A stretch of DNA of 64,000 nucleotides from positions 852,001 to 916,000 of the forward strand of contig NZ_CP056032.1 in assembly GCF_013375035.1 (NCBI RefSeq). The letters run 5' to 3'. Position 1 is the first letter of the stretch; every line of letters begins with the position of its first letter. Positions 36,342-44,072 of the stretch are shown here, piece after piece. A program made the position numbers and the translations under genes. The notes beneath the pieces are model-generated. The model did not search any database, was not told the DNA's origin, and was given only the letters and a program-made list of their open reading frames with translations. This DNA comes from Spirosoma sp. KUDC1026. GTDB lineage: Bacteria; Bacteroidota; Bacteroidia; Cytophagales; Spirosomataceae.

Positions 36342-37208
36342 ATGAATCAAACAGAATTTCGGCCCGAATCGAAGGAGATGCCCGGTCAGCAACTACCTTA
36401 CCCTGCCAAACAGTCGGACATGAATCCGGCTCCTGACAGTGATCTGTCGAATTACAAAGCGGCTAATAAGCTGACCGATAAGGTAGCCATCATCACGGGG
36501 GCTGACTCCGGCATTGGTAGGGCGGTGGCCATTGCCTTTGCGATGGAAGGCGCTAAAGTTGCCATTGCCTACAACGAAAATACCGACGATGCTAACGAAA
36601 CGAAACGACTGGTCGAAAGCAAAGGTGGATCCTGCCTGGTCATTCAGGCCGATGTTCGGAGTTCGGCTAACTGTAAAGACATTGTTAAACAGACGGTTGG
36701 CCATTACGGTAAACTAAATATTCTGGTGAACAATGCGGCTTTTCAAATGGCACAGGAAAACCTGGAAGACATTACGGAGGAGCAGCTTCGGCGGAGTTTC
36801 GATACTAATATCATTGCCTATTTCTTCATGGCTCAGGCAGCGCTGCCGCACCTAAGCGAAGGCGATGCGATCGTGAATACGGGCAGTATTGTTGGTATTG
36901 TGGGTAACCCGATTCTGGTGGACTACACAGCGACGAAGGGGGCTATTCATGCCTTCACCAAGTCACTGGCGATCCAACTGGGCAAGAAAAAGATCCGGGT
37001 TAACTGCGTGGCTCCCGGCCCGGTCTGGACGCCTAATATTCCGGGTACCATGCCCGAAGATGAAGTTAAAAATTTTGGTCACGAAGTGGCATTGGAACGG
37101 CCTGGTCAACCCGAAGAACTAGCCCCGGCCTACGTCCTGCTGGCGTCGGGCGATGGTAGTTTTATGACCGGGAGCATCGTCGAAGTAACTGGTGGTAAGC
37201 TGGGCTAG
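36342..37208 (+). CDS. SDR-family oxidoreductase (general-stress type)
   Basis: A 288-residue NAD(P)-dependent short-chain dehydrogenase. ATG 36342 (MNQTEFRPESKEMPGQQLPYP) is preferred to the upstream TTG 36315. The long N-terminal arm before the Rossmann fold is characteristic of the YhdF/YdaD-like stress SDRs. Motifs: TGADSGIG (about residues 54-61), LNILVNNAAF, catalytic Ser in NTGSIVG, YTATKGA (Tyr-x3-Lys) and APGPVWTPN. It precedes a Gluconate_2-dh3/GMC pair by 78 nt, and the close spacing of the following genes suggests one transcription unit. The substrate is unknown. Confidence 0.9.
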   Translation: MNQTEFRPESKEMPGQQLPYPAKQSDMNPAPDSDLSNYKAANKLTDKVAIITGADSGIGRAVAIAFAMEGAKVAIAYNENTDDANETKRLVESKGGSCLVIQADVRSSANCKDIVKQTVGHYGKLNILVNNAAFQMAQENLEDITEEQLRRSFDTNIIAYFFMAQAALPHLSEGDAIVNTGSIVGIVGNPILVDYTATKGAIHAFTKSLAIQLGKKKIRVNCVAPGPVWTPNIPGTMPEDEVKNFGHEVALERPGQPEELAPAYVLLASGDGSFMTGSIVEVTGGKLG

Positions 37209-37286
37209 AGTAACGCCCGACCTTGTCGTATTTACTGCCGGCGCGACACTGGTGGGAACCGGGCGACAGTACGTAAAAAAACATAG

Positions 37287-37892
37287 ATGAAAACCTACTA
37301 TCACTACCCTGCTGGTACCGTACGGGCTCTGCTCGATACGGATATGGTTACTGACGCAACCCGCCAGGCATTGACGGAACGATTGACCAAACAACCCAGT
37401 GCACCCAAATTCTTCTCAGAAGCGGAGTTGTCGTTACTGAAAGCGATCTGCGGCCGGCTGATCCCTCAGCCGGATCGGACTGAGCCCATCGACATTGCCG
37501 GTGGAATTGACGAGCGACTGGCCGGAAATAAGTCAGACGGGTGGCGTTATGACACCATGCCCGCCGACGGAGATGCTTATCGGACAGGACTGCAGGGCGT
37601 TGATGAAAGCGCACAAGCACTATTCGAACAACCGTTTCTGCAACTGACCGGCGACCAACAGGATGAAGTACTCAGACGTGTACAGGCTGCGGATGCGCCA
37701 GGTGCTGTCTGGGATAAGATCCCTTCTGAACGCTTTTTCGAAGAAATGCTGGCTGAAGTCGTTGGCACTTATTACAGTCATCCACTAGCACAGGAAGAGA
37801 TTGGTTACGTCGGTATGGCCGATGTGCCAACCTGGCAACGTATTCAGTTGAACGAGCTGGAAACTCGTGAACCTAAACCGCTTGACCAGTAA
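37287..37892 (+). CDS. Gluconate 2-dehydrogenase subunit 3-type small subunit
   Basis: A 201-residue protein of the Gluconate_2-dh3 family, the small partner of membrane-linked FAD sugar dehydrogenases (FAD-glucose dehydrogenase gamma subunit type). Landmarks: FFSEAELSLLKAICGRLIPQPD, the DIAGGIDERLAG region, and a C-terminal helix with YYSHPLAQEEIGYVGM. In characterised relatives this subunit carries a Tat signal that exports the dehydrogenase; here the N-terminus (MKTYYHYPAGTVRALLDT) has no twin-Arg and no hydrophobic segment, so export by this route is not supported. It is followed by the GMC gene after 11 nt, a normal pairing. Confidence 0.88.
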   Translation: MKTYYHYPAGTVRALLDTDMVTDATRQALTERLTKQPSAPKFFSEAELSLLKAICGRLIPQPDRTEPIDIAGGIDERLAGNKSDGWRYDTMPADGDAYRTGLQGVDESAQALFEQPFLQLTGDQQDEVLRRVQAADAPGAVWDKIPSERFFEEMLAEVVGTYYSHPLAQEEIGYVGMADVPTWQRIQLNELETREPKPLDQ

Positions 37893-37903
37893 GCCCGCCA
37901 TTT

Positions 37904-39457
37904 ATGAAACAATACACAACGAATGAGACGGTCGATGCGGTTATCATCGGCACGGGGGCGGGTGGTGCGCCCTTACTGGCCCGTTTAGCCGGTGCCGGTC
38001 TGAAGGTCGTCGCTCTGGAAGCCGGAAAATACTGGGACCCCAAAAAGGACTTTTCGACTGACGAAAAAGCACAGGAGAAACTTTTCTGGAACGACGAACG
38101 CCTGAGCGCGGGAGATGATCCACTGCCATTCGGGAGCAACAATTCGGGTACGGGTGTGGGCGGCTCGACGCTGCATTATACAGCTTATACCCCCCGTGTT
38201 CACCCCGACGATTTGAAGATCAGAACCGAGTTCGGAGTTGGTGAAGACTGGCCGATTGACTTTGAGGAGATTGCGCAGTATTACGACGAAGTCGAACACT
38301 TTATCGGTGTGTCGGGGCCTGCTAACTATCCCTGGGGGCCTTCCCGAAAGCGATCGTATCCCCTGGGACCGCTGCCCGTCAACGGTGCCGGACAGCTCAT
38401 GGAGCGGGGCTGTAAAGAAGTCGGTATCAAAACGGCTCCAGCCGCTAATGCAGCTTTGTCGGCGGGTTATTACCAGGAAGGCGTTGGCCACCGACCTGCC
38501 TGCGCCAACCGGGGTTTCTGCCAAGCAGGATGCAACATCGGTGCCAAAGCCAGTATGGACGTAACGTACATTCCGTTGGCGATTAGCAAAGGTGCTGAGA
38601 TCCGGCCCGAGTGCTTCGTAACTCAGTTGATCCGCGATGCATCCGGTAAAATCAGCGAAGTCGTTTACATCCGGAACGGGCAGGAAGAGCGGCAACGATG
38701 CCGGTACGTGTTCCTGTGCGCGGGAACGATTGAAACAGCCCGACTCCTACTAATGAACAACCTTGCCAACAGCAGTGGGCAGGTTGGACGTAACGTTATG
38801 GCGCACCCTGGTTTGCAAATCTGGGGAGAGTTTGATGAAGATGTCCGACCATACAAGGGTATTCCCGGCGCGATGATTTCGGAAGACATGCACCGAGCGT
38901 CTGATGCCGATTTTGTTGGGGGGTATCTGCTCCAGTCGATCGGGGTCATGCCCGTTACGTACATGCAGCAGATGGCACGGGGACGTGGGCTGTGGGGGCA
39001 GGAGCTGAAACGAGCTGCTTCGGCTTACAACCACGTTGCAGGTATCAACATCCTAGGCGACTGTCTGCCCTACGAACATAATTACATGGAGTTGGCCGAC
39101 GAGAAAGACAGTCGGGGGCTGCCCAAACCTCGCGTCTATTTCACCAACGGGGAAAGCGAAGTACGCATGACGGCGCATGCTAATAAAGTAATGCGTGAGA
39201 TCTGGGAAGCGGCCGGGGCCAAAAATATCTGGGCGTTTCCGCGTAACGCTCACGTTATCGGAACCTGCCGCATGGGAAACGATGGCGACAGGGCAGTGGT
39301 CAACGCTGACGGTCAGTCATTCGACATCCCTAATTTATACATCAGCGATAATTCCACGTTTCCGAGTGCGCTTAGCGTAAACCCCGCGTTGACGATTATG
39401 GCCTTGTCGTTACGTACCGCTGACCGATTCCTGACAAACCGAAACCGGCTGGATTAA
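37904..39457 (+). CDS. GMC-family FAD dehydrogenase with predicted [3Fe-4S] site
   Basis: A 517-residue flavoprotein. N-terminal FAD-binding IIGTGAGGAPLLARLAGAGLKVVALEAG (residues 14-41), the GVGGSTLHYTAY signature (84-95), and a C-terminal region with NAHVIGTCRMG and NPALTIMALSLR, where the catalytic His is expected. Cys200, Cys206 and Cys210 form C-x5-C-x3-C, the spacing described for the [3Fe-4S] cluster of bacterial FAD-glucose dehydrogenase catalytic subunits. The enzyme therefore probably transfers electrons to a carrier rather than to oxygen. No cytochrome c gene is adjacent. The substrate is probably a sugar or glycoside, supported by the GH1 gene 53 nt downstream. Confidence 0.9.
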   Translation: MKQYTTNETVDAVIIGTGAGGAPLLARLAGAGLKVVALEAGKYWDPKKDFSTDEKAQEKLFWNDERLSAGDDPLPFGSNNSGTGVGGSTLHYTAYTPRVHPDDLKIRTEFGVGEDWPIDFEEIAQYYDEVEHFIGVSGPANYPWGPSRKRSYPLGPLPVNGAGQLMERGCKEVGIKTAPAANAALSAGYYQEGVGHRPACANRGFCQAGCNIGAKASMDVTYIPLAISKGAEIRPECFVTQLIRDASGKISEVVYIRNGQEERQRCRYVFLCAGTIETARLLLMNNLANSSGQVGRNVMAHPGLQIWGEFDEDVRPYKGIPGAMISEDMHRASDADFVGGYLLQSIGVMPVTYMQQMARGRGLWGQELKRAASAYNHVAGINILGDCLPYEHNYMELADEKDSRGLPKPRVYFTNGESEVRMTAHANKVMREIWEAAGAKNIWAFPRNAHVIGTCRMGNDGDRAVVNADGQSFDIPNLYISDNSTFPSALSVNPALTIMALSLRTADRFLTNRNRLD

Positions 39458-39510
39458 TTGAATACAACATACTAATGAACACGGAGCCCTGCTCTTGAAC
39501 AGTAAACAAC

Positions 39511-40848
39511 ATGCCAAAAGGATTCTTAAGTAGTATCAAAAAGAAATACGGCGACGGTGGTTACGATGGTGATCAATTTGGGGGCGCTGGTGGTCATGAC
39601 GGCAGTGGTTTTCCCAATGCTGATGCGGGTAACTTCATGTTCGCGACCGGAATTGAGTGCTCGTATCCAACCATCGAAAATGGCAAAGTTCGGCGCGATC
39701 AGCTGCGGGAATGCGGGCACTACGACCGGTACAAGGAAGATTTGGGTCTAGTGAAAGAGTTAGGCTTGAACGTACTCCGGTACGGACTTCCTTACTATAG
39801 CATTCATCAGGGACCGGGTAAATTCGACTGGAGTTTTGCCGACGAGGCTATGGCCGAAATCAAGCGGTTGAAGATTACACCTATTCTGGACCTGATGCAC
39901 TTTGGCGTGCCCGACTGGGTAGGTGATTTTCAAAACCCCGACCTGCCCGTTCTTTTTGCCGAGTATGCAGCCGCCGTTGCAGATCGTTACCCCTGGGTAC
40001 GGTTCTACACGCCCGTCAACGAGATTTACGTAACAGCCCGGATCAGTGCTAAGGACGGCGTCTGGAATGAGCAACTAAAATCAGATAAAGCGTTTGTTAC
40101 GGCCATGAAGCACGCCGTTGCGGCCAGTATCTTGGGGACCCAGCAGATTGCTAAGCGTCGTAATGACTGTGTGATCGTACAAAGTGAGAGCGCTGAGTAT
40201 ACGCATGAACTATGCGCAACGCCCTCCCCTCAGGTATCGCTCGATAACGAACTCCGCTTTCTATCGCTCGACCTGTTATACGCTAACTCACCTTCGGCCA
40301 CGGTTAGCATGTACTTGATGGACAATGGAATGACCCGTGAGGAATACGACTGGTTCATGGCTGGGAAACCGCCGGGTTATCAGATTATGGGTAACGACTA
40401 TTATGGTCGAAACGAGCGCATTCGATTATCGGACGGTACTATTCAGATATCAATGGACGTACTGGGCTGGTACGAGATTACGAAGGACTACTACATTCGG
40501 TATCGAATGCCGGTAATGCACACGGAAACCAACGTATTTGAAGCAGAGGACGCGCCGATGTGGCTACGTAAGCAGTGGATAGGTATTATGCGTATGCGCC
40601 GTGATGGCGTGCCAGTGTTAGGATTTACCTGGTATAGCCTCATCGACCAGATTGACTGGGACACCCAACTAGGCGAACAGAACAACCGGGTAAATGCCTG
40701 CGGATTGTATGATCTGGATCGCAAACCCCGTCCGGTTGCAGAAGCCTACAGAAGCCTGTTGAAAGAGTTTGGTCAGATTACGATCGTTCCTTACGCGGAG
40801 ATGCTGGAAATCACAGACCGGCCCGCCCGTTTGAAAGTAAACGTCTGA
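39511..40848 (+). CDS. GH1-like glycoside hydrolase
   Basis: A 445-residue (beta/alpha)8 enzyme related to beta-glucosidases. It has FTPVNEIY-type acid/base motif (FYTPVNEIYVT, about residues 165-175) and the probable nucleophile Glu in MHTETNVFEAE (about 340). It also has a Gly/Asp-rich N-terminal arm (YGDGGYDGDQFGGAGGHDGSGF) unlike typical GH1 enzymes. No signal peptide, so it is cytoplasmic. Sequence after the nucleophile (GFTWYSLIDQIDWDTQL) and the closing 'AYRSLLKEF' are GH1-like. It may cleave oxidised or plant-derived glycosides made available by the neighbouring dehydrogenase; that is inference. Overlaps the next gene by one base (TGATG). Confidence 0.82.
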   Translation: MPKGFLSSIKKKYGDGGYDGDQFGGAGGHDGSGFPNADAGNFMFATGIECSYPTIENGKVRRDQLRECGHYDRYKEDLGLVKELGLNVLRYGLPYYSIHQGPGKFDWSFADEAMAEIKRLKITPILDLMHFGVPDWVGDFQNPDLPVLFAEYAAAVADRYPWVRFYTPVNEIYVTARISAKDGVWNEQLKSDKAFVTAMKHAVAASILGTQQIAKRRNDCVIVQSESAEYTHELCATPSPQVSLDNELRFLSLDLLYANSPSATVSMYLMDNGMTREEYDWFMAGKPPGYQIMGNDYYGRNERIRLSDGTIQISMDVLGWYEITKDYYIRYRMPVMHTETNVFEAEDAPMWLRKQWIGIMRMRRDGVPVLGFTWYSLIDQIDWDTQLGEQNNRVNACGLYDLDRKPRPVAEAYRSLLKEFGQITIVPYAEMLEITDRPARLKVNV

Positions 40849-41618
40849 TGAAACGACTAATCAACGGCGTTAACCTAAACGTGCTGGAGCAGGGGAGCGG
40901 AGCCTTGACGCTTGTGTTTCTGCATTATTTCGGCGGATCGGCATTGGAGTGGCAGGCGGTAATGAATCAGCTTGCGGATGAATACAAGTGTGTAGCCATA
41001 GATCTGCGCGGTTGCGGTGACTCGGATGCGACGGAAACGGGTTATTCTGTAGAAGATATGGCTGATGATGTTGCTGCACTGATTCAGGATTTATCAATCG
41101 ACCAATTTGTTCTGGTGGGACACTCGATGAGTGGAAAAGTTGTCCTGCAACTAGCGTCCCGGCAACCAAAAGGTTTGCGGCAACTTCTACTGGTATCGCC
41201 CTCGCCCCCGCGTCCGGAGCCCATTCCCGATAAAGACCGGCAGGAGATGCTGGCTGGTCATGGACAGCGTTCCGCGGCAGAACAGACATTCGAGAAAATC
41301 ACCGTCCGTCCAGTTTCTGATGAGGTGAAAGAGCAAATTATTGCAGATAACCTACGCACGTCTACTTCGGCCTGGAACGCCTGGCTGACGTTAGGGAGTA
41401 AGGAGGACATCGCTGATCAGATGGTTTCGATTAGTGTACCGGCTGCCATTATTGTTGGGTCAGACGATAAGGCGTTGGCTCCCGAAGTTCAGCCAGAGCT
41501 GACGATTCCTTATCTGAAAAACGTAACGATAGAGACAATCGAAGAAGCTGGGCACTTGCTGCCCTGGGAGACTCCGGACGAACTGGCTGCATTCATTCGC
41601 AAAAAAATTGCTGGCTAG
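40848..41618 (+). CDS. Alpha/beta hydrolase
   Basis: A 256-residue serine hydrolase: nucleophile elbow GHSMSG (about residues 91-96, Ser93), DLRGCGDSD turn, acid in VGSDDKALAP and His in EEAGHLLPWE. No signal peptide. Translationally coupled to the GH1 gene and the last gene of the cluster; the trp promoter begins directly at its stop codon. The substrate is unknown (ester or lactone would fit the sugar-oxidation context). Confidence 0.88.
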   Translation: MKRLINGVNLNVLEQGSGALTLVFLHYFGGSALEWQAVMNQLADEYKCVAIDLRGCGDSDATETGYSVEDMADDVAALIQDLSIDQFVLVGHSMSGKVVLQLASRQPKGLRQLLLVSPSPPRPEPIPDKDRQEMLAGHGQRSAAEQTFEKITVRPVSDEVKEQIIADNLRTSTSAWNAWLTLGSKEDIADQMVSISVPAAIIVGSDDKALAPEVQPELTIPYLKNVTIETIEEAGHLLPWETPDELAAFIRKKIAG

Positions 41619-41651
41619 TTTGTTTGTACCGTACTGAAGCGTCTATATTTG
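41619..41651 (+). promoter_or_regulatory. trp operon promoter
   Basis: -7 element TATATTTG (41644-41651), an exact TAnnTTTG, with two possible -33 TTTG boxes at 41619-41622 (21-bp spacer) and 41623-41626 (17-bp spacer). The expected transcript start is near 41657, leaving a leader of about 205 nt before trpE. Confidence 0.65.
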
Positions 41652-41717
41652 TGGCATCCTTCGGGGTATTATAGGTGTGGCTAAATGAGTTGGACGCACC
41701 AGCATAAGACAAGAACA

Positions 41718-41774
41718 ATGAATAACTCGGTAATTAACATGATTTGGTGGTGGCATTCTTCTCATTTGGGATGA
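41718..41774 (+). CDS. trpL: trp leader peptide
   Basis: An 18-codon open frame, MNNSVINMIWWWHSSHLG, with three consecutive TGG (Trp) codons at 41745-41753, ending in TGA. Its position between the trp promoter and a factor-independent terminator before trpE makes it the ribosome sensor of tryptophan attenuation. Bases 41751-41756 (TGGCAT, the third Trp codon plus His) can pair with ATGCCA at 41794-41799. The antiterminator is not resolved by eye. Confidence 0.85.
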   Translation: MNNSVINMIWWWHSSHLG

Positions 41775-41809
41775 AGGTTGCCGCTATTGTTATATGCCAA
41801 TAGATTTCA

Positions 41810-41844
41810 AAGGCCCACCGTCATCCCGGTGGGCCTTCTTTTTT
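41810..41844 (+). terminator. trp attenuator terminator
   Basis: A 10-bp perfect stem (41810-41819 with 41828-41837), 8-nt loop, then CTTTTTT. It lies 36 nt after the trpL stop and 20 nt before the trpE ATG. An upstream hairpin CTATTG/CAATAG (41784-41789, 41798-41803) competes with the TGGCAT/ATGCCA pair. Confidence 0.85.
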
Positions 41845-41863
41845 ATTCTGATTTTCCGAAACC

Positions 41864-43315
41864 ATGCAAACAAGTTCGCCAATAGCAACTACCTACCGCG
41901 TCGTCAGTCGCCACAAGCGCATGCTGGCTGACATTATTACGCCCGTCAGCATTTACCTGCGCGTCCGGGACCGCTTTCTGAACAGCATTCTGCTGGAGAG
42001 CTCCGACTACCATGGCAATGAGAACAGCTTTTCGTACATCGCATTCGACCCTGTTGCCCGCTTTTCGTACCAACTGAATGAAACTGCTGGTGAACTAACG
42101 GTGCGGATGCCCGGCGAGGATGAGCAGAAAACCACTGTTCCACCGGCCGGGGTACTCACAGCATTACAGCAGTTCAAAGACAGCTTCAAACACGAGAAAG
42201 AATCTTTCTCATTTATCACGAACGGACTGTTTGGCTATTTCGGCTACCCAGCGGTACAGAGCTTTGAAGACATTACGTTGCAGGCACCCGTTCCAGCCGA
42301 AAACCAGATTCCGGCTGCGGTCTTTTCGGTGTATCGTTACGTATTGGCGATCAACCACTTCAAGGACGAACTGTATCTGTTCGAGCACAGCTATTTGCGC
42401 GACGGCGACGCCGAACCCGAAAGCACCTTGGACTACATTAGTGATCTGATTACGGGGCGTAATTATCCAACCTATTCGTTCAGCCCAACCGGCCCCGAGC
42501 AGTCGAATTTTACGGACGACGAGTTCCGGGCGGTTATCCAAAAGGGCAAAGACCACTGCCAGCGGGGCGATGTGTTTCAGATTGTGCTGTCGCGTCGGTT
42601 CTCAACCCCTTTCCAAGGCGATGACTTGAATGTGTATCGGTCGTTACGTTCCCTGAACCCCTCACCGTATTTATTCTACTTCGATTACGGTAATTACAAA
42701 CTGTTTGGCTCCTCGCCCGAATCGCAGATTGTAGTGAAGAACCGGCAGGCAACGATTTATCCGATTGCCGGTACGTTCCGGCGTACAGGAGATGATGTTC
42801 GTGACGCCGAACTTGCGCAGAAACTCTACGATGATCCGAAGGAATCGGCTGAGCACGTCATGCTGGTTGACTTAGCGCGGAACGACCTTAGCCGCAACTG
42901 CGACGTAGTGAACGTAGAGACGTTCAAGGAAATCCAGTACTACTCGCACGTCATCCACTTGGTCTCGAAAGTGGTGGGCAACCTGACCGAAACCGCCGAT
43001 CCGCTTCAGATTGTTGCCGAAACGTTTCCGGCTGGTACGTTGTCGGGTGCGCCCAAGCACAACGCTATGCAACTGATCGACCGCTACGAAAATATTAGCC
43101 GGAGTTTCTACGCGGGAAGTATCGGCTATATGGGATTTGACGGTGAATTCAACCATGCCATCATGATCCGTACGTTCATGAGTAAGGATAATACGTTATA
43201 CTACCAGGCTGGCGCTGGCGTTGTCGCCAAGTCGGTTGTGGAGAGCGAGCTACAGGAAGTACACAACAAACTGGCCGCCCTCCGGATGGCCATCGAACAA
43301 GCGAAAAAGATTTAA
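41864..43315 (+). CDS. trpE: Anthranilate synthase component I
   Basis: Chorismate to anthranilate, the committed step of tryptophan synthesis, with TrpG supplying ammonia. 483 residues; the N-terminal feedback region contains LLESSDYHG (about residues 45-53), the 'LLES' site that binds tryptophan in allosteric enzymes. The chorismate-binding domain has FQIVLSRRF, GSSPESQI, PIAGTFRRTG, LVDLARNDLSR, FPAGTLSGAPK and the C-terminal VYQAGAGVVAKSV-like block (YYQAGAGVVAKS). Normal length. First structural gene after the attenuator. Confidence 0.95.
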   Translation: MQTSSPIATTYRVVSRHKRMLADIITPVSIYLRVRDRFLNSILLESSDYHGNENSFSYIAFDPVARFSYQLNETAGELTVRMPGEDEQKTTVPPAGVLTALQQFKDSFKHEKESFSFITNGLFGYFGYPAVQSFEDITLQAPVPAENQIPAAVFSVYRYVLAINHFKDELYLFEHSYLRDGDAEPESTLDYISDLITGRNYPTYSFSPTGPEQSNFTDDEFRAVIQKGKDHCQRGDVFQIVLSRRFSTPFQGDDLNVYRSLRSLNPSPYLFYFDYGNYKLFGSSPESQIVVKNRQATIYPIAGTFRRTGDDVRDAELAQKLYDDPKESAEHVMLVDLARNDLSRNCDVVNVETFKEIQYYSHVIHLVSKVVGNLTETADPLQIVAETFPAGTLSGAPKHNAMQLIDRYENISRSFYAGSIGYMGFDGEFNHAIMIRTFMSKDNTLYYQAGAGVVAKSVVESELQEVHNKLAALRMAIEQAKKI

Positions 43316-43320
43316 AACTC

Positions 43321-43412
43321 GGAACAAGGAAATAAGGACAAAGGAACAAGAAAGTTGCCGAGCATTGGTTTTCCTTTCTCCTTGTTCCTGTTTTCCCTTT
43401 TCCGTCCCTTTC
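43321..43412 (+). repeat. Repeat hairpin, element D (trpE-trpG spacer)
   Basis: The left arm (43321-43354) is made of GGAACAAG/AATAAGGAC-like units and the right arm (43374-43412) of their inverse. The best core is AGGAACAAG (43342-43350) with CTTGTTCCT (43381-43389). The arms flank a 19-nt centre. It fills the spacer between the trpE stop and the trpG ATG and has the same layout as elements A, B and C but another unit. Confidence 0.65.
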
Positions 43413-43413
43413 T

Positions 43414-43977
43414 ATGAAACTCCTAGTCTTAGATAATTACGATTCATTTACCTACAACCTCGTGTACATTCTGCGGGAGTTGGGGCACCGGCCGGACGTG
43501 ATTCGGAACAACAAAATAGCTCTGGAAGACGTAGCCCAGTACGACAAGATCCTGCTGTCGCCAGGACCCGGAATTCCATCCGAAGCGGGTATAATGCAGG
43601 ACTTGGTTACTGAATACGGCCCTACAAAGAGTATCCTGGGGATCTGTCTGGGGCACCAGGGCATTGGCGAAGTGTACGGCGCGAAACTCGAAAATCTGGG
43701 CGATGTCCTGCATGGTGTAGCGCATCAGATTAGCGTTACCGATACTTCGGACCCTTTATTCGCTAATGTTCCCGCTGAACTGAAAGTAGGTCGCTATCAC
43801 TCCTGGACGGTCGTGGGCGACACGATGCCTGCGGATCTGAAAACAACTGCCATCGACGAACAGGGCCGCGTAATGGCATTAGCACACACCCGCTTCGATG
43901 TTCGCGGTTTGCAGTTTCATCCCGAATCGGTCCTCACCGAGAACGGCGTAACCATGATTCAAAACTGGCTAAAATAA
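43414..43977 (+). CDS. trpG: Anthranilate synthase component II (glutamine amidotransferase)
   Basis: A 187-residue class I amidotransferase that gives ammonia to TrpE. Oxyanion loop LSPGPGIP, nucleophile Cys in LGICLGHQG (about residue 78), and His/Glu in FHPESVLT (about residues 170-177). The C-terminus is short and normal. The stop codon TAA (43975-43977) lies inside the left arm of the following octamer-repeat hairpin. Confidence 0.95.
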   Translation: MKLLVLDNYDSFTYNLVYILRELGHRPDVIRNNKIALEDVAQYDKILLSPGPGIPSEAGIMQDLVTEYGPTKSILGICLGHQGIGEVYGAKLENLGDVLHGVAHQISVTDTSDPLFANVPAELKVGRYHSWTVVGDTMPADLKTTAIDEQGRVMALAHTRFDVRGLQFHPESVLTENGVTMIQNWLK

Positions 43978-44066
43978 TGAGTGAATTAGCGATTGTGTGA
44001 ATGAGTGAATAGCATTCCGGGGGTAAAACATTCACTCAATCGCTAACTCACTCATTCACTCATTAT
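43974..44066 (+). repeat. Octamer-repeat hairpin, element B (trpG-trpD spacer)
   Basis: Three paired blocks: 43974-43985 with 44055-44066 (12 bp), 43986-43995 with 44037-44046 (10 bp), 44004-44010 with 44030-44036 (7 bp), all perfect. Each arm has one unpaired extra octamer (43996-44003 on the left; 44047-44054 on the right). Units are variants of ATTCACTC, shared with elements A and C. Confidence 0.85.
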
Positions 44067-44072
44067 CATTCC

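Noticed and set aside
41718-41774. Chance open frame of 18 codons
   Set aside because: Not rejected as chance: three adjacent Trp codons together with the promoter and terminator make a leader peptide far more likely.
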